Part shown: in pieces, positions 13,310-38,800 of the stretch | How the letters are laid out: every line of letters starts with the position of its first letter | Position numbering within the stretch: the stretch's first letter is position 1 | Assembly (NCBI RefSeq): GCF_021155765.1 | Contig: NC_060107.1 | Span: 10,340,501-10,404,500, forward strand | Direction: 5' to 3' | Source of the DNA: Diprion similis | Taxonomy: Eukaryota > Arthropoda > Insecta > Hymenoptera > Diprionidae | Length of the DNA stretch: 64,000 nucleotides | Program-made: the position numbers and the translations under genes | The notes under the pieces: generated by a model | Told to the model about the DNA's origin: nothing | Seen by the model: the letters and a program-made list of their open reading frames with translations, nothing else | Databases searched by the model: none

Positions 13310-16300
13310 CTGTAAATGTATAGCATAGGTTTAGCCGAAGATACATTTTGTGCGTTTAGTCTTAGTTTCAATTTTACTCAACTTATGATACTATTGCAAC
13401 GTTAGTCAGTGCGAAGTGAATTTGAAATCTGCTACAAGCATTCGGCGGCACCTTGACTATTTCGTTATATTAAGTTACACGATAAAATGTATTTTTGTAT
13501 GAAAATAAAAATAGATCTTTCTTGTATGCAAGGAATGAACACTTTCGAGTCTTTTTAAAGATTTTGAAACACAACTGCGGCAATTGATATACATAGTTCA
13601 ATATCAGATTTCAAAGAATAATCATTTCACTTAATTTAGTGTTAATCAAAGCAATATGTGTACCATACAGAACGAACAAGTATTCGTTAAAACTGCAATC
13701 CAATTAAAATACAATTTTATCACCTAAGAAATATAATAAAGCACTTCGTGATGAAAAATGATGAAGTAATTCTAATTAAACTGTGGATGTAAAATAACTA
13801 TTTGCAGGAACAACATGAAGTTATAAATTCCAGTTTAAATATAGAAATACTTCCCAAGACAACAAGCCGCAAGGATTACAATACGGATGGAAACTTTAAA
13901 GTTTCTAAGAAAAGCACCAAAAGCACACAGTCGCACAATTAACTGGCACAAATGAATATACAATTCATAATGATATTTACTGTTTCTAAGATTAATTGGA
14001 AGAACTTATTAACAGATTTCAAGCAGACAAAATTTGGCAGCTCGCCATGGTGAAGGTAGAAAATCAGCAAGATCTGTGTGATGGAGTGGGATGTCGCTGC
14101 TCTGCAGAGCAAGGTAGACTACGGGAGCCTATACACCCTGCGGCTATATTTAGCCGATCTAAACCAAGAGTTTGAAAATGGCTCTCTTCTCTGAGATCAC
14201 CACCACCTCCCCTTCACATATTTACACTGCGCATTGCTTTTACTCGCCTTCTTGAGCACACTAATACCTAAGCCTCTCTTACACTGTTGTTGGATAGTTG
14301 TTTTTTGAGTTGTGTAATCGTCCTCATCGTCACCCCAAACTTTCCGCACTATGTATATTTATCTCGACTAATATATATATACATATATATATTATACATA
14401 TGTATGTACGTATTGACAAGATAATTATTTGAGAATATGGGAGGAAATTGATTTGCAATGCCTGTGACGAACCTATGTTAATTTTTCATTATTTTTTAAA
14501 TTAAAATCAGTAAATCGCATGCAAAAGGAATACTATTGCTGGAAATAGAGAAGTAAAAGAACCTGTGCATGCATGTTAGTACCTGATAATTGCAATTTTT
14601 TGAAAACAAGAACGGGATGGTGAATAATTTTATTACAGAACCTGTCAGCCCTAGCTAAAATAAAATGTGGACTTTTTCTTCATATGCTAAGGGTTCAAAA
14701 TCACAAACGATGAACACAGATAGACTATTGTTTAGTTAGAAGGATGGTAAAAATATTCAAAACACTACGGTGAAAATTAATTTAATATACTATGTCTGCT
14801 ATTAATGGAGTCCGATCTACGAATTCGATATCTTGAAAATCATTGAGCCGGTCGGACTCAAATTCATGGATTAACTGATTATCGGCATTATCTGAATATA
14901 CTAACTGTAAACATGGGAATCTGATAATGTACGTCAGTTATTGATAGATAAAATACTGACGAATTTTGATAAGATCGAATTTTAATATTTCGAAAATTCG
15001 TATCTTACATATTTGTGTTGATTCATTGAAATTATCTCATTCCTTTGCAAATTCGGACTTTCGATCGAAGTCTTTTCTAAACTAGTAACTTTTCTTTCTA
15101 GTAAACTACTTTGAGTAAGAAACATGTAAATAATTTACCGACGGGAGATTATTTCATTTTACGATACATTTTTCTAATAACAAGAGATGACATGGAAACG
15201 GAAAAATCAAGTAATAGCATTTTAATACTTAAATTACTACACTGTTGAGGAAAAAATGTAAAAAAGGCACAAGTATATGACTACTTTCATGCAGATACGC
15301 TACTAGGATGACCAAAAAACTTGAGGCACCGATTTCCAGACTTTGCCAAAACTCCAGCACAAGAATTAAATCCTCTTGTCAAGTTAACAATTTCTGCACA
15401 AATTGTGAAATTACTTGGTAAATTTTTGTATTTAAGGTTTCCGAACCCTCTTACTATACTTCTCTCTTAATATCGTTTTCTCGCCATTTTGATCAGTATA
15501 AAAACAGGAAATAATATTTGCTTTCTAGACTTTATAATGAGAAATCGTCAGTAGAAGCTTATTGAAATGTAAATTTATGTAAATAATGTTTCAAAAACGG
15601 TATCAAATGGTTATATTTTTTCTTAAACTAAATTTCAGTGCATTTAGTTAGAGTCCTAAGCAACTAATCGATGGCGTAGATGAAATGTTTAATTTTTTTT
15701 CTCAATATGTAAATAAGTATGTAAGATCTGACAAGATTTTCAAATATCGCGTAGTTAATTACTACTTACATCAAAATCCACGGTCATCCTTGTGATGTAA
15801 TGAGTACGTCATATATCTACAATAAATTTGGGCTATTAAATCATAAAGTACACAAAAATAGGTGATAACAAGCAAAACAAAATACAAAAAACAAGTACAA
15901 AACACATATTTCAATGTCACCAAATTAGCCATCAAATAAATGCACAGAAGGCTGATTAAATGATTACGAAGAAACAAATTTCTATATCTTTTACTTCCAA
16001 CACCGAACTCTGAAATCTAGCGGCACTCATCGCAATTGATACCTTTCGATGGCTATTCGAATCTCCTGACTCGATCGACGGCAACAAGAGAATCTTCTCA
16101 CATTGGTAACAGGTTATGGGAAAGAGTGAACAAGCTTTAAAATGCTTAGTTTTACTAAAAAGGTTTTTCAAAAAGGCAAATCTCACCTAATCTTTCCTTT
16201 TTCGTTTGATGATAGTAGAAATATTTGAATTGATTCCAACCTTTGGTAATGCACTGAAGTGGCTTGAGATCTGTAGAAAGAGAAAAAGGAAAAAACCAAC

Positions 16301-18321
16301 AAGGTTACGTCGAATGTATGTAGATATATACGCCATGGTAGTCGACAAGTAGGGGCTGCTAATTTATTTTTACGTTAAGTGAATAAATAAATATTAAAAA
16401 TAATGACGGAAATCTGAAGCCGTAAGATCGGGGAGATTGCTGGCCAGTAGAACGACAAGCGAGTAAAAGTAGATTCGACGTTGTAAAGACGCCGGTATTT
16501 ATATTCCGTCAAATCAAATATCGTATACCTAGTTGGCGGTGTGTCTTACGTAATTAGGTAGATGTTGTGGGAAAAAATTAAGTATTTGTACAGCAAGGTG
16601 TGTTGAATAATGAAATGAAAAGAATTTCAGAGAAAAGAAAAGGAGGTAAAAGAGTACCGAGGAAATGTTTATTACAAAGTTTCTCTCAAATGGCTGAACA
16701 ACCGACGTCAGAAATATGCGCCCCGAACATAATTTTACCGTGAAGTTATGTAACTATTTAAAATGGGAAAATCTTTGTACTCGCTAAAAATAATTGCGCT
16801 GTGAATCCTATTGCGAGGAATACGTTTTTACGCTTGTACCGAGTATAAACTGTCGTTAAAAAATCACTTACCGAATTCACTGACACATGTGTAGCAATCA
16901 CGTTACGCCATATTACTTTTTTTTTCATTGAATTTCTTTTTTTCATGCCCCAGTGTCCGTGGGACTAGCTTGGACCGAGCTACCACGGAACAGGCATTGG
17001 CTACAAATTGTTAAGATAGCCGATTCGAACGACGCTTTTTGAAGCTTGGCAAGGTACTATGATGTGAAGTTCGCCTGCGATCTTTGAATTTATTGGAAAT
17101 GCTCTCTAAAAAAATTAAGAAAAATACAAGAATGCATTTCAGGAAGTTGTTAGGTGATTCATGGATTTTGTAGAATCGCAAAATTTGCAGAGAATTCATG
17201 TGACAAATAAATTTGCGTAACAACATCACTCTGCGGGTAAGTGGGCCTGGGTGGGCCCGTGGCCATAGGAAGCCGTGTTAGCGATACGATAGCGTCCTTA
17301 TCGGCGGGAGCCGTTCGAAGAAGAAGCGAGCCAACCCTGGGTAATTCAAAATTTCGTTTTTTTTTTCAGAAATAATTTACTGAGTTTATTTTATTACATT
17401 CAATTATGGCTTATCATGACTTCGCAAAATATAAGATTCCCAGAGAGCTCGTTTGAAAAAAAAAACGAAAACTCCGCAAAGCGCATTTAAAGAAGAAAAT
17501 TAAAAATAGTGAAGATCATGGTATTGACTGAAGAGTATATTTGCAAGCGATGGAAAGTTTATCTAAAAACATTTCTCTGCAGCATAGTTTCGTGCGTATA
17601 GCTCAGTAGACATGAAAAAACCCTTGCATTCTGCAGTTTTAAGAAGACGCTCTTCTAACGATTATTCACATCCCGCAAGTTTCCACTAAAACCTTTCAAC
17701 GAAGTATGAATTTAAAAAAAAAACAATTATTGTCGAATAGAAGCTGCAAGATACAAAGTATAAAATTCTGAAAGCCCTCAAATTTAAGGTTTTCAAAAAA
17801 TGGCGCCAATATTCGAATTCGATGCAATGAGTGGCCAATCGACGTGGATCCATCGGAATACTCTACTAACTCTACCTGCAATTATTGGAGGCAGATTCGA
17901 CCGCCATTGACCCCATCAGCTGCTGACACTCAAGGATATTTACATAGATATTTAATTAATATAGACTAACTAAGGCTGTTGGCCAAATACCGATTGATGT
18001 CGAAAGGCGCGTTGATTGTTTACCGATGAGATTAAGCAGATTGAGAGGATTTCCGACTTCGCGTTTGTTCTCATTAAGGCACCGACCTTAACAGTACGGA
18101 GCGTAAATAAGTGAACACTGAACACTCCAAAGGAGTGAAACCAAGTCATAAGTCCTTTGGCAACATCGATGGTTCGGTAAAAGAGTAAACGTGATATTTT
18201 TCCAATCACCTGCTATTATCACCGCTTTTTTATTGTTAATTCCAAGTTTCAACCATCGTTAATCCTGCATTGCACCCTCATCTCTTCTACTAAATGTATA
18301 ACCTGTCCGACTTCGTTAAAA
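13310..18321. other. Divergent upstream region between USP47 and RFWD3
   Basis: No coding exon is visible. Because the USP47 ATG sits just after a splice acceptor, one or more non-coding USP47 exons must lie here. Candidates are the more GC-rich blocks at about 14040-14190 and about 17230-17345, but I cannot fix their borders. The remainder is AT-rich. A short perfect-stem hairpin lies at 16956-16989. The RFWD3 promoter is expected close to 18200-18320. No TATA box can be assigned with confidence. Confidence 0.45.
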
Positions 18322-20690
18322 ATGGAAAACAGTGAGTTGATTTTTATTTTTCTCTTTCCGTTTTCCAAGGAATGAGCCCTTCAAATTTACCGTTATCCGT
18401 TTAACCTACATCTGATTCTATTTTCTACTTCATTTATATGTTTTAATTTGTGGCACCCTGTTCTGTCAGCAACCGATTAACCATCAGCTGAATTACTGTT
18501 TATAGGCACAGTTGATCCAAAAATGGCAATAATTTTGAGGAAACACTTGCATGCAGTTGTCATTCAACGTCGAGCTTGCTGCACGGTTTTAACCCAATTC
18601 TTATTATTAATTGAATTTTCATAACGTTAGATGAAGAAGAAATGGAGGTTCAGGAAGCAGAGGAGCCAGTAATCCTGGTTCCTGATAATCCTGTTAATAG
18701 TCCTATACGGGAAGAGGTACACATATCGGAACCAGAAGCAGACCAAGAAGTTCAGGTTATTGAGCCTAGTGAACCAGTAATCTTTCAATCCGTACAAGGT
18801 GTAGAGAATATACCAATTTTGCAAAAACCAAAAGCAAACAACAATAACGAAGAGCTTCTCGAAACTGGTGAGTCATTTAGTGATATTCAACGTTACAGTA
18901 AGCATTCACATGTTGTTTAACCATAGTATCAAGTCATGTTTTCTTTGACATTATCTCAAAGTCATATGAATTATTTGACACTGATTCAAGGTCCGATAAT
19001 TATAGCCTCTAGTTGATGTTTCAGATCTCTTCGGGACTGTAATTGCTTGTTACAAAACAAACTAGTCTTAACAGTTACTGTTAATCTATCTAAGATAATT
19101 TAAGTATATCTGGAACAACAAACAAATTATTTTCCTTCCCATCGCAAAATTAAATTCAATTGATGATAAAATAAACAATTGAACAAGGAAACTCATTTTA
19201 CAGGAAACAAAAGAAAAGACCCAGGCTCGGATGAGGAGGCAGATCTAGACTCGGGCCAATCATGTCCGATTTGCATGGATCTGTGGAACAACTCTGGAGA
19301 ACATCGTCTGTGTTCTCTACGCTGTGGACACCTGTTCGGGTACAGTTGTATTCAGCGTTGGTTACAAACTGGATGTAATGCAGGGGCGCGTCGATGTCCT
19401 CAGTGCAACCACAAGGCTACGGCTAAGGATATTCGCGTTTTGTATGTTAAAAAGTTATCAGCAGTTGATACCAGTGAAACGGACAAACTGAAAGTAGAAT
19501 TAAGCAAAGTTACGGCAGAGAAAAGTCGGCTGCAGATGGAGCTGGAAAGGTACATAATGCGCCAGAAGCTATTCGACCAACAGCTGGCTGGTATGAAGCA
19601 GCGCATATTAGAACTTGAAAGTCAGCAACAGCAAATAGGAAAGGAATATCAATCGAGCCTACAGCACTCAAGTTCGCAACCAATATTAAAGAAATTTCAT
19701 CTCGAACGATCGATTGACATTTGTAAAGATGGCGGGTGCAGAGTTCTTGCCTATAACGCGTGGTACCAGACCTTAGTAATATCACAAAAATCCACAAATG
19801 CCTTATTTTCTGGGTATGGAATAAAAAAAATTGATTCCAGAGAATTTCGATCTCGACAATTCGTCTTCCTGCATTCTCAGGCCATCAGGGACGTGTCGTT
19901 CAATCCTTACATAAACGAAATACTCCTTAGTGTTGGATTCGACAAGTGTGCAAAGTTGATGGACATCCACAACAATACGGTGGTTCACAATTATCCGACG
20001 GATTCTCAGCTGTGGAGCTGTTGTTGGGCCGGTAATAATCACAATATCTTTTTGGCTGGTGCCCAAGATGGTTCTGTCCGACAATTCGACATTAGGCAAA
20101 CGGCTGGTCCAATCAGCAAAATAGACGGACCAGGAGACAGATCACCGGTCGTTGCTTTAGCGAAAGTTGCACCGGCTTACGACAGTGGAATACCGGCTGG
20201 AGGGTTCATAGCTTGTCGTCTGAATAGTTGTTTCGCGTACGAAAGCAAAGACGCTGAGTATGCCGGCAAGCAAATGTTTCTTGAGGGGCCGTTTGTGTCA
20301 GTTTGCTACGATTCAGAAAGCAAACACGCCGTAGTTTCCTCTCGACCAAACCCCAGGCAACCTCAGGCAAGGCATACTGTTTGTACAATCGAAAAAGGTA
20401 ACGAGGATATAATCGTTTGTAACATCGTTCACACTTTCCAAGGTGGAAATTCACAGAAATTACTTTCTAGACCGTGTCAGATAAAGACTGAAAATGACAC
20501 GCTTCTAGCCGCTCATCAAGAAGCTACCAGTTCTATACCAATTTGGAGCATATCATCTGGTAAACAGATTTATAATCTTCCTGTTTCTGATCCTGTGATA
20601 GACTTCTGCGCCTTTAATACTAAGAACAATGACCTCTTCCTAGCAACGCTCTCTCAGAAGAAACTCAGGGCATATAAATATGGTAATTGA
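18322..20690 (+). CDS. RFWD3: E3 ubiquitin ligase RFWD3 (RING finger and WD repeat domain 3), 577 aa
   Basis: RING-type E3 ligase that in vertebrates ubiquitinates RPA and RAD51 during replication-stress and interstrand-crosslink repair. Exons: 18322-18331, 18631-18867, 19204-20690. The 10-nt first exon (ATG GAA AAC A) is joined through GTGAGT to an acceptor at 18629-18630 and gives a start MENNEEEMEV in frame; the second ATG at 18642 is a fallback start. Residues 1-100 are acidic and low complexity. The RING runs from C103/C106 through C123-G-H125 to C147/C150, and contains the family phrase CGHLFGYSC, which lacks the usual cysteine two residues after the His, as in other RFWD3 proteins. A coiled coil follows (about 174-235), then a WD40-like C-terminal half in the large exon. 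The protein is shorter than human RFWD3 (774 aa), mostly at the N-terminus. The gene is convergent with UBE2K and divergent from USP47. Confidence 0.95.
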
Positions 20691-20888
20691 TTAAGATAAA
20701 TACATATAGACGTTGACGTCAGGTGTTATTAGGGAATACCGTAATTTAAAATCATAATCGAATGTGTTTTATTTACTAGTGAAATAGAAAGTGAAAGAAA
20801 CTTTGGTTAAATTATACAATATGTCATATACGTGTGTGTAATTAAATTTATGTGATACCGATTATTGTAGCGTAAGTATTTTGTATGG

Positions 20889-20894
20889 AATAAA
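20889..20894 (+). terminator. Candidate polyadenylation signal of RFWD3
   Basis: AATAAA about 200 nt after the RFWD3 stop codon, followed by a T-rich stretch. Confidence 0.65.
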
Positions 20895-22332
20895 CAAATT
20901 TTCTTTATAGATTAGGCACGTTTTTTAAGAGAGCTATAAGCAACGTTTTTAAATATTGACCGAATCATTTTTTTATTTCCACTAATTCAAAACTGTACAC
21001 TATTTATATTTTTCCAAAATCAAATCAAGGTGGATCAAATTTTGAAAGAAACATTGAAAAAAAATTACTTTTATTAATATCTGAGGCCTATTAATGTACA
21101 TTGATCTTATTAAATGGTATAAATCCTAACTTTCCCAATATGAACAAAGCAGGGTTTTTTGTTTTCCTGGAAATTCAAATTCACAGATCCCAACCATCTG
21201 TCCCAAGTTAACAAACTGGTTTGCGAGTAGTTGGACCTTGACTTCTGCTGGCGACACTTCAGGCACAGCCTACACATTGTGAATGATTAAAAAATGCATG
21301 TAATACTAGGAAACATAACTATCAATTCACAATTAATTGCAGTACACTGTATGCGGGAAAGATTTCACACTTGGCAATAGAACTTTACTCTCGGAATTGC
21401 AATCGAAATAAGATGGGATGCAGAATAAATGAATCAAATGTTTGCATCACTTAGCAAACATGCACAGGACTGTCCGTGTGAGATCCTGTCAGCACACTAC
21501 TGTCTTACATTCAGTTTTCTAAGAAATGTTTTTGCACCGAATAGCTGGGTTTAATTTTCCAGTATAACCGTCACTGTAATTAAATTCATAAGTTTAATTG
21601 TGCTGATTTCTTGGAACTTTCGTATAGTCAGTATAGCAAAAAGTAGTGTAAGGTTGCATCACAGGCAAGTAATCAAGCCTCAAAAAATGTACAAATTTTG
21701 AACAATCACAAATCAAGTTTTGGGGCTACCGAAATTTCATAAATACGTTTATTGAAACTAAAAAAATTCGTTAATTTGATTAATATACACTCAAGAGTCA
21801 AGCGAAACCCCGTTACAATCAGTCGATTAAAAGTCAAATTTTAATAATTAAATGTGAATTTTATTTGTATTCGATCAATAAGAGTTGGGGAAAAAAACAT
21901 CTAATACCATCATTAATTGAGTTGATAATGAGTTACACTGGAGTAGTAAAACCGTTAGTAATGCCGTCAATTGGATACACACCTCCAGCAATGAGGTTTC
22001 ACACAAAACTTGAACTCAGATTGAAAAATAAAAAAAAAATTCAAGGAAGCACTTGGCACCTGTGTTAGTGCCTAATCAAAGAATTATTTTCGTAGATGTT
22101 AATACGTATTTGGTTTTTGAATATTTTACTAATTTTATTTCTAAGTGAATTATCAAGAATAATGAAAAAAAATTATTCATACGTCTATTCAAAGATTAAT
22201 GTCGCTTCGTCTTGTAGATTTAGAATTAACAACTTATTCTCGTAAATCGTAATAATGCCCTCCTCTTGAGTTACATATCTTATGAAATTTTGCTACTTAA
22301 AACTTGTTCTTCAATTATTATTGTTTCTCGTA
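20895..22332. other. Intergenic stretch between convergent RFWD3 and UBE2K
   Basis: Mostly AT-rich. On the minus strand, 21269-21126 looks like a possible exon: a TGTAG acceptor precedes a 47-codon frame ending in TAG, and an in-frame stop lies directly upstream of the acceptor. It does not fit the phase of any UBE2K exon without an early stop or an unfamiliar tail, and I do not recognise the peptide (it contains AEVKVQLLANQFVNLGQ). I call no gene here. Confidence 0.4.
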
Positions 22333-22338
22333 TTTATT
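22333..22338 (-). terminator. Candidate polyadenylation signal of UBE2K
   Basis: The minus strand reads AATAAA about 212 nt after the UBE2K stop codon. A second copy lies at 22134-22139. Confidence 0.5.
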
Positions 22339-22549
22339 TTACATGTTAAATGAATGCTAATAGTTAGCCAAATTTGGGATCACTTCCAAAGTTACCTCAC
22401 CATTGCAACATTGTCATTACGAATGTTGGGTTTTTTCTCAATTATTCGAAAAGATGATGGTATGCTTTTGTGACAGTGACATTCCAAGAGGTCGCTACTG
22501 CCAATTGGTAGCTGCTCGTTTTATGATACATAACAATACACAGTAATCA

Positions 22550-24602
<2,053 letters not shown>

Positions 24603-26170
24603 GTCTCCCTATCACTCCCAGCTACTCAATACACTGACATAATTTACCGCCGAATATACGGAGGCCAGTATTTACCTCGATTTAAAGAGCTCTATTAATT
24701 CATGTACTGTTGTCGCAACCTGTATTTTTTTTACCCAAATAACCGCTGGCGGTTACATACAATTTTCATTCGATCACAGCTAGCGCCACATTGATAGGAA
24801 AAGCGAAAAGTAGAAAAGTGACTGTCACTTGCCTGCTCTTTAAATTCCGACTAGAATCACGCCGCGATTTCTTGGGCGCTAATTTGAATTTTTTTTTTTT
24901 CACCAATTTCGTTCGAAACTTTCAAAAAACTTATTAACTGACTCATGTATACGTATTTCAATATATCACATGTTTATTCAATTCTTCAACAACTAATTAT
25001 GAAATGCGTAAGCAATGACGCAGGTCTTATTATTACGCCTTCAGAGAAATTGAGAGATGAATATTAGCCGTTTTACTGTAAGATCGCAACACTGTGAAGC
25101 ACGGTGGTTGTAATGCCACTGAAATACTTTTCTGAACAATCCTATTAATCTTTTGTTAATTGTAACGTAAGTGCATGAATTAAGTCAGAACAAATAGATT
25201 CATAATTGAAGAATAAAGTTAAAAAAATAACAAATTAGACAACGATGTCTCGTACAAGAAATTTGTAATATACATACATAACATTAGACTCGGATAAAAT
25301 GGAATAGAATATGACAGAAAACCGGTTAATAATGAATCGGCTTTGATCAAATTAATTAGTAGACTTTGAATTATCCGCTGACTTATGAAATGCAGAGTAA
25401 ATATTCATGCTTCACTGGTTCTCATTTACATAATTATAATTCTGTTGAATTTTACGTCAATAAGGTGGTAACATCAGATCAGCCATGTACTGGTTGAAAT
25501 ATGAGATGCATTAGCTTGTTATTTTAATTACCCTTATGCCGCTTCGTGACCAAATTTTACATCTTCGAGTTAGTAAGTATGTCATTCGATTGTTTTAGAA
25601 CGGTAATAACTATTGCAATTTCCGAGGCGGTCAAAAGTCAAAATCAGTTTACAAAAAAAATTCTATAGTCAGTCCTTACCAATCGAGTGAAATGTCACTT
25701 ATTATTAACTATTATCAAAGCCTATGCGTCGTTAACGCGAAAATGTAGTCCACCTGTAGCAGTAATCTATATCGAAAATTCTCTGCTAATTGTAGGAATA
25801 CATTTCTGTCGTTATTCTTGCATGCAATGAAACACAGAAACTTTTAAATATTCTGGTTCGAAATTGCAGTGATGCGTAGACTGTAGATAATAGTCAAAAT
25901 AAGTGATTTTTTACTCACAATCAGTCACAATCAGACTGACCATACAAATGCTCATAAAATATACCTATAATTCGCATTCAGTATGCATCAGGCAGCAGTT
26001 TTCTGTCTTACCGACATTCCTAGTGGTCAAGAACCCGGCAGCGATATACTCCGACAGCATTTAGCAGCCCGTGAAAATCCGCCCTAAGCTCGACGGTTTG
26101 AGGTGCAAATAACTTGTTGAGCGCACAAAGAGATGGCGCTGGGTTCGCGGCCGATAATATCCGGGCGGCT
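24603..26170. other. Divergent intergenic region between UBE2K and PRPS
   Basis: About 1.6 kb without coding exons. It must hold the UBE2K promoter and 5' UTR at its left end and the PRPS promoter at its right end. A full-length copy of a MITE-like element occupies 25664-25944. The last 150 bases become GC-rich towards PRPS. Confidence 0.55.
25664..25944. repeat. MITE-like foldback element, copy 1
   Basis: About 281 bp bounded by imperfect terminal inverted repeats: TATAGTCAGTCCTTACC at the left and, reverse complemented, TATGGTCAGTCTGATT at the right. It shares TIRs and internal blocks, in inverted orientation, with the element at 62823-63132 (for example the internal word GGAATACATTTC against GAAATGTATTCC). 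Confidence 0.75.
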
Positions 26171-26172
26171 CT

Positions 26173-26195
26173 GATTGGTCCTCCGGGTTTTCAGT
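26173..26195 (+). promoter_or_regulatory. Candidate PRPS core promoter: inverted CCAAT box and TCAGT initiator
   Basis: GATTGG (26173-26178) is an inverted CCAAT box. TCAGT at 26191-26195 matches the arthropod initiator. If transcription starts at this initiator, the first ATG (26197) would have almost no leader and the ATG at 26284 would be favoured. Confidence 0.35.
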
Positions 26196-26283
26196 AATGC
26201 CCGTCTCGCAACCAGTGCGTGCGAGGAGTTTGTTACGCGCAAAGTTAGAGAAACCTCGTGGCGGCAGTGTATTGCAGAGCAGA

Positions 26284-35865
<9,582 letters not shown>

Positions 35866-38800
35866 GCATGTAAATCTTTAGAATATCGAACCCAGGCTAA
35901 ATATGCCATTGCATGTTAGTTCATTATTATTATCACATGCTAAGCAGGTCTGCTGTCTCCCCGGTAATGATAATTGTAGAAACTGGAATATGTACCGTGC
36001 GATGGAATCTCTAGACTTGTACTTGTTCATGTATTTCGGACAAACTTATTGATAATTTCGACGAGCTTTTTTCCATATTTTTATCAATGTTCATGCCAAT
36101 ACCCAGTGAATGCAGACAGTGATTATGCATAAGTATACAGATTCTGTTAAGTCTAATTGTTAGTGTTATGAAATTCCTATTTGCTTATGACGGTCATAGA
36201 TCATATACCTTAGCGATAATTAACTATTTTCCATGTTAATATAATCACCCTTGCCATAACAGAATTTTTTTTATTAAAACGGCTCCTGATTACATGGATA
36301 GACTTGAATTAAATTACTGCTGATATTTTGGATTGTTAGTATAACAATGTTTAGCAACCGTGCTAACGATATTATTACCGACAAAAAATTTCTAATGCTG
36401 AAATTTGTTCAGTTTCATAAGTCACTTATACGTCAAATGTTTCAATAATTGATATTGTATGACATTCTAACTGTTGAAAAATCTTCGTATATTAGGGGAA
36501 AAAATTCGATAAATTTTTTTTTTTCGTAAGTACCATGAAAAGTAAAATTGTATATTATAATATTGATTGTGAAATGCTTTACAACCTATCAGTATTTGCG
36601 GTAAAAAAAATTATATATATATATTCTATTGAAGAATCATATATTGTTGATCAAAAAAAGGAGAAAAAAAGAAAAGAAAAAAGTAATTACGCGGTATGGA
36701 ATTGTCTGCCATGTTGAAACCTATGTATAAATTATTTTGTATGGTAGATACATATTTGATGTACATATTTTACGGTTTAATAAGGCCCGCTTTTATTCTA
36801 TTGTGTTAACGACATATACTAAACTTGAGTGGTAAACGGAAAAGAGTGAAAAAAGTAAACTCGTTGAATTCATGCAGTTTTAATATTGCAAAGTTCACTC
36901 ATTATTGTCAAGTCTAATTGTGCACGACTTACCATTCAATAATTATATGGAGACTAAAACTTTAAAAACAGTAGAAAAATCGAAGTTTTTTTTTTTTTTG
37001 AGGTATTAATAACGTGGAAAAGGAAAATGGGAATCAAATTTGCGATAAAAAAAAAATAAACTAAAGGTACAACTGAGACACGTATTGGTCATTTTTCATA
37101 CTATTTTATTAGATATTTTCTGTGTAGTACAAACATTTGTAAAGACGTTGGGATTGTGATTACTAACATCATTTATCCGAATTAATTCACCCTTTGATTA
37201 TTTACATTTCATATTATTTTTCATTTATGGTTTTTTTTTCTACAATATTTTTGTGAAAACAAAAATTACACAATATTCCACGTGTTATTTGAAATATATC
37301 ATTTCAGTACAGTCTAGTCTATAATTGTCTTTCCTCCCATTTACCAGTACAATTTAAAAATTATAATACTGTCCACCCTTTTTTCATCATTCTTCTCCTA
37401 TATCAGTGTTACATTCTGAAATAAAAATAGTTGACAGTGTTAATAATACCCTTTAGTATTCAAAGACGCAGACTAAAACGATACGAAGTCGTAATAGGTC
37501 TGATTATTTCAATTTTGACTGAGTATGAGTATTGAAATATTTTGACTGGTTAAGTTAAAATTGTTGAACACCGGCTTAACATTAACTCATTCTTTGGCAT
37601 GTATAGCATTTCATTCATTGTAATTGATATTTCATGTCGAGTGAAACATTGAAGATGTGCGATGTTCAGCATTTCTGCATTATTTCATAGAACCTAAATC
37701 GGGTCACTAATTGTGAGCTAAAAAATCGATGCATCGATTATTCGATTATGCCGTATTTTTTTGAAACTACATATGAAACCAAAATTTCCTAAATTTCAGT
37801 ACATAGTCTTAAAAGTTTTTTGATAATTTATAGTTTCATTCGAAATATTTTTCAACTTTAGCTGAAAACGTTCATTTATCTTTCACTTATTATATCGAAT
37901 AGGTGTACTTAGTAAGTATGACAATGATAAGAATTGATATTTTAATCACATAAGTTGATATTGTATTGCATTGTTCATGGGAGTAAAAAAAAAAACTATT
38001 ATGAGATCGAGTTGGTCGATTAATTGAGTTTGAAAAATACTTGATTAATCGGCAAAAAACAATCGAATATTTTTGGTCATTCTTAGGCAACTGAAGCACT
38101 CATTGGCTCACTTGATCCTGCCAGCAAGCCTGTTACCTGGGAACAAAGCCAAAGGCCAGGAATTACTCGCGTGATCGGCAGGCTCCAAGGAACAATAGAA
38201 TCCCCGAATTCGTGAGGTACACAAAAGAATATAAATTCTTAAGTGAAATTATTCCTGCATTGATGAATTTCAAATTTTTCGAAACAACCGCACTCTTGTA
38301 CTCAAACGAAAGAATAGAGGACCCTTCTTTTGATCCAAGTAGCAAGCTTAACGAGACCCTCGAATTTGCGAATTGACCAGGTAGCAAGGCGCCCACCCCT
38401 GACCTAGGTGTACATACAAGTATGTATATTTACTTACACAATTGATTAATGTTTTACTATAATACTACAGTCTTACAAGTAGACCGGCTATAAACGATAT
38501 TTCCATTTGTCTACAATTCGGTTTTAAGTTCAGAATTAATGAAAGCTGTACAACATATACATTACAACAAATAACAAATTTTAGTAACAAAGTAAAAATA
38601 TACAAAAGACAAGAAGAAAAAAGGATACAAAAGCTTGCCAATAACTTATTTATCAAACTAATGTTATGCAGACGTTTAATTAAATTCCATTTGATGTGAG
38701 TAAGTGACGATACCTACTATCGACTGAATCTTAGGTAATAAAGTATTGTTGGTACCTGCCCGCAATGGTCTACAGATCACTAGTAACTACTTAAATTTAA

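Noticed and set aside
21865-22068. 67-codon plus-strand frame
   Set aside because: No true ATG at its first codon, AT-rich, antisense to the UBE2K 3' region, no motif.
38100-38400. Apparent inverted similarity between two GC-richer blocks
   Set aside because: Matches are short and broken by hand alignment; not enough to call a repeat.
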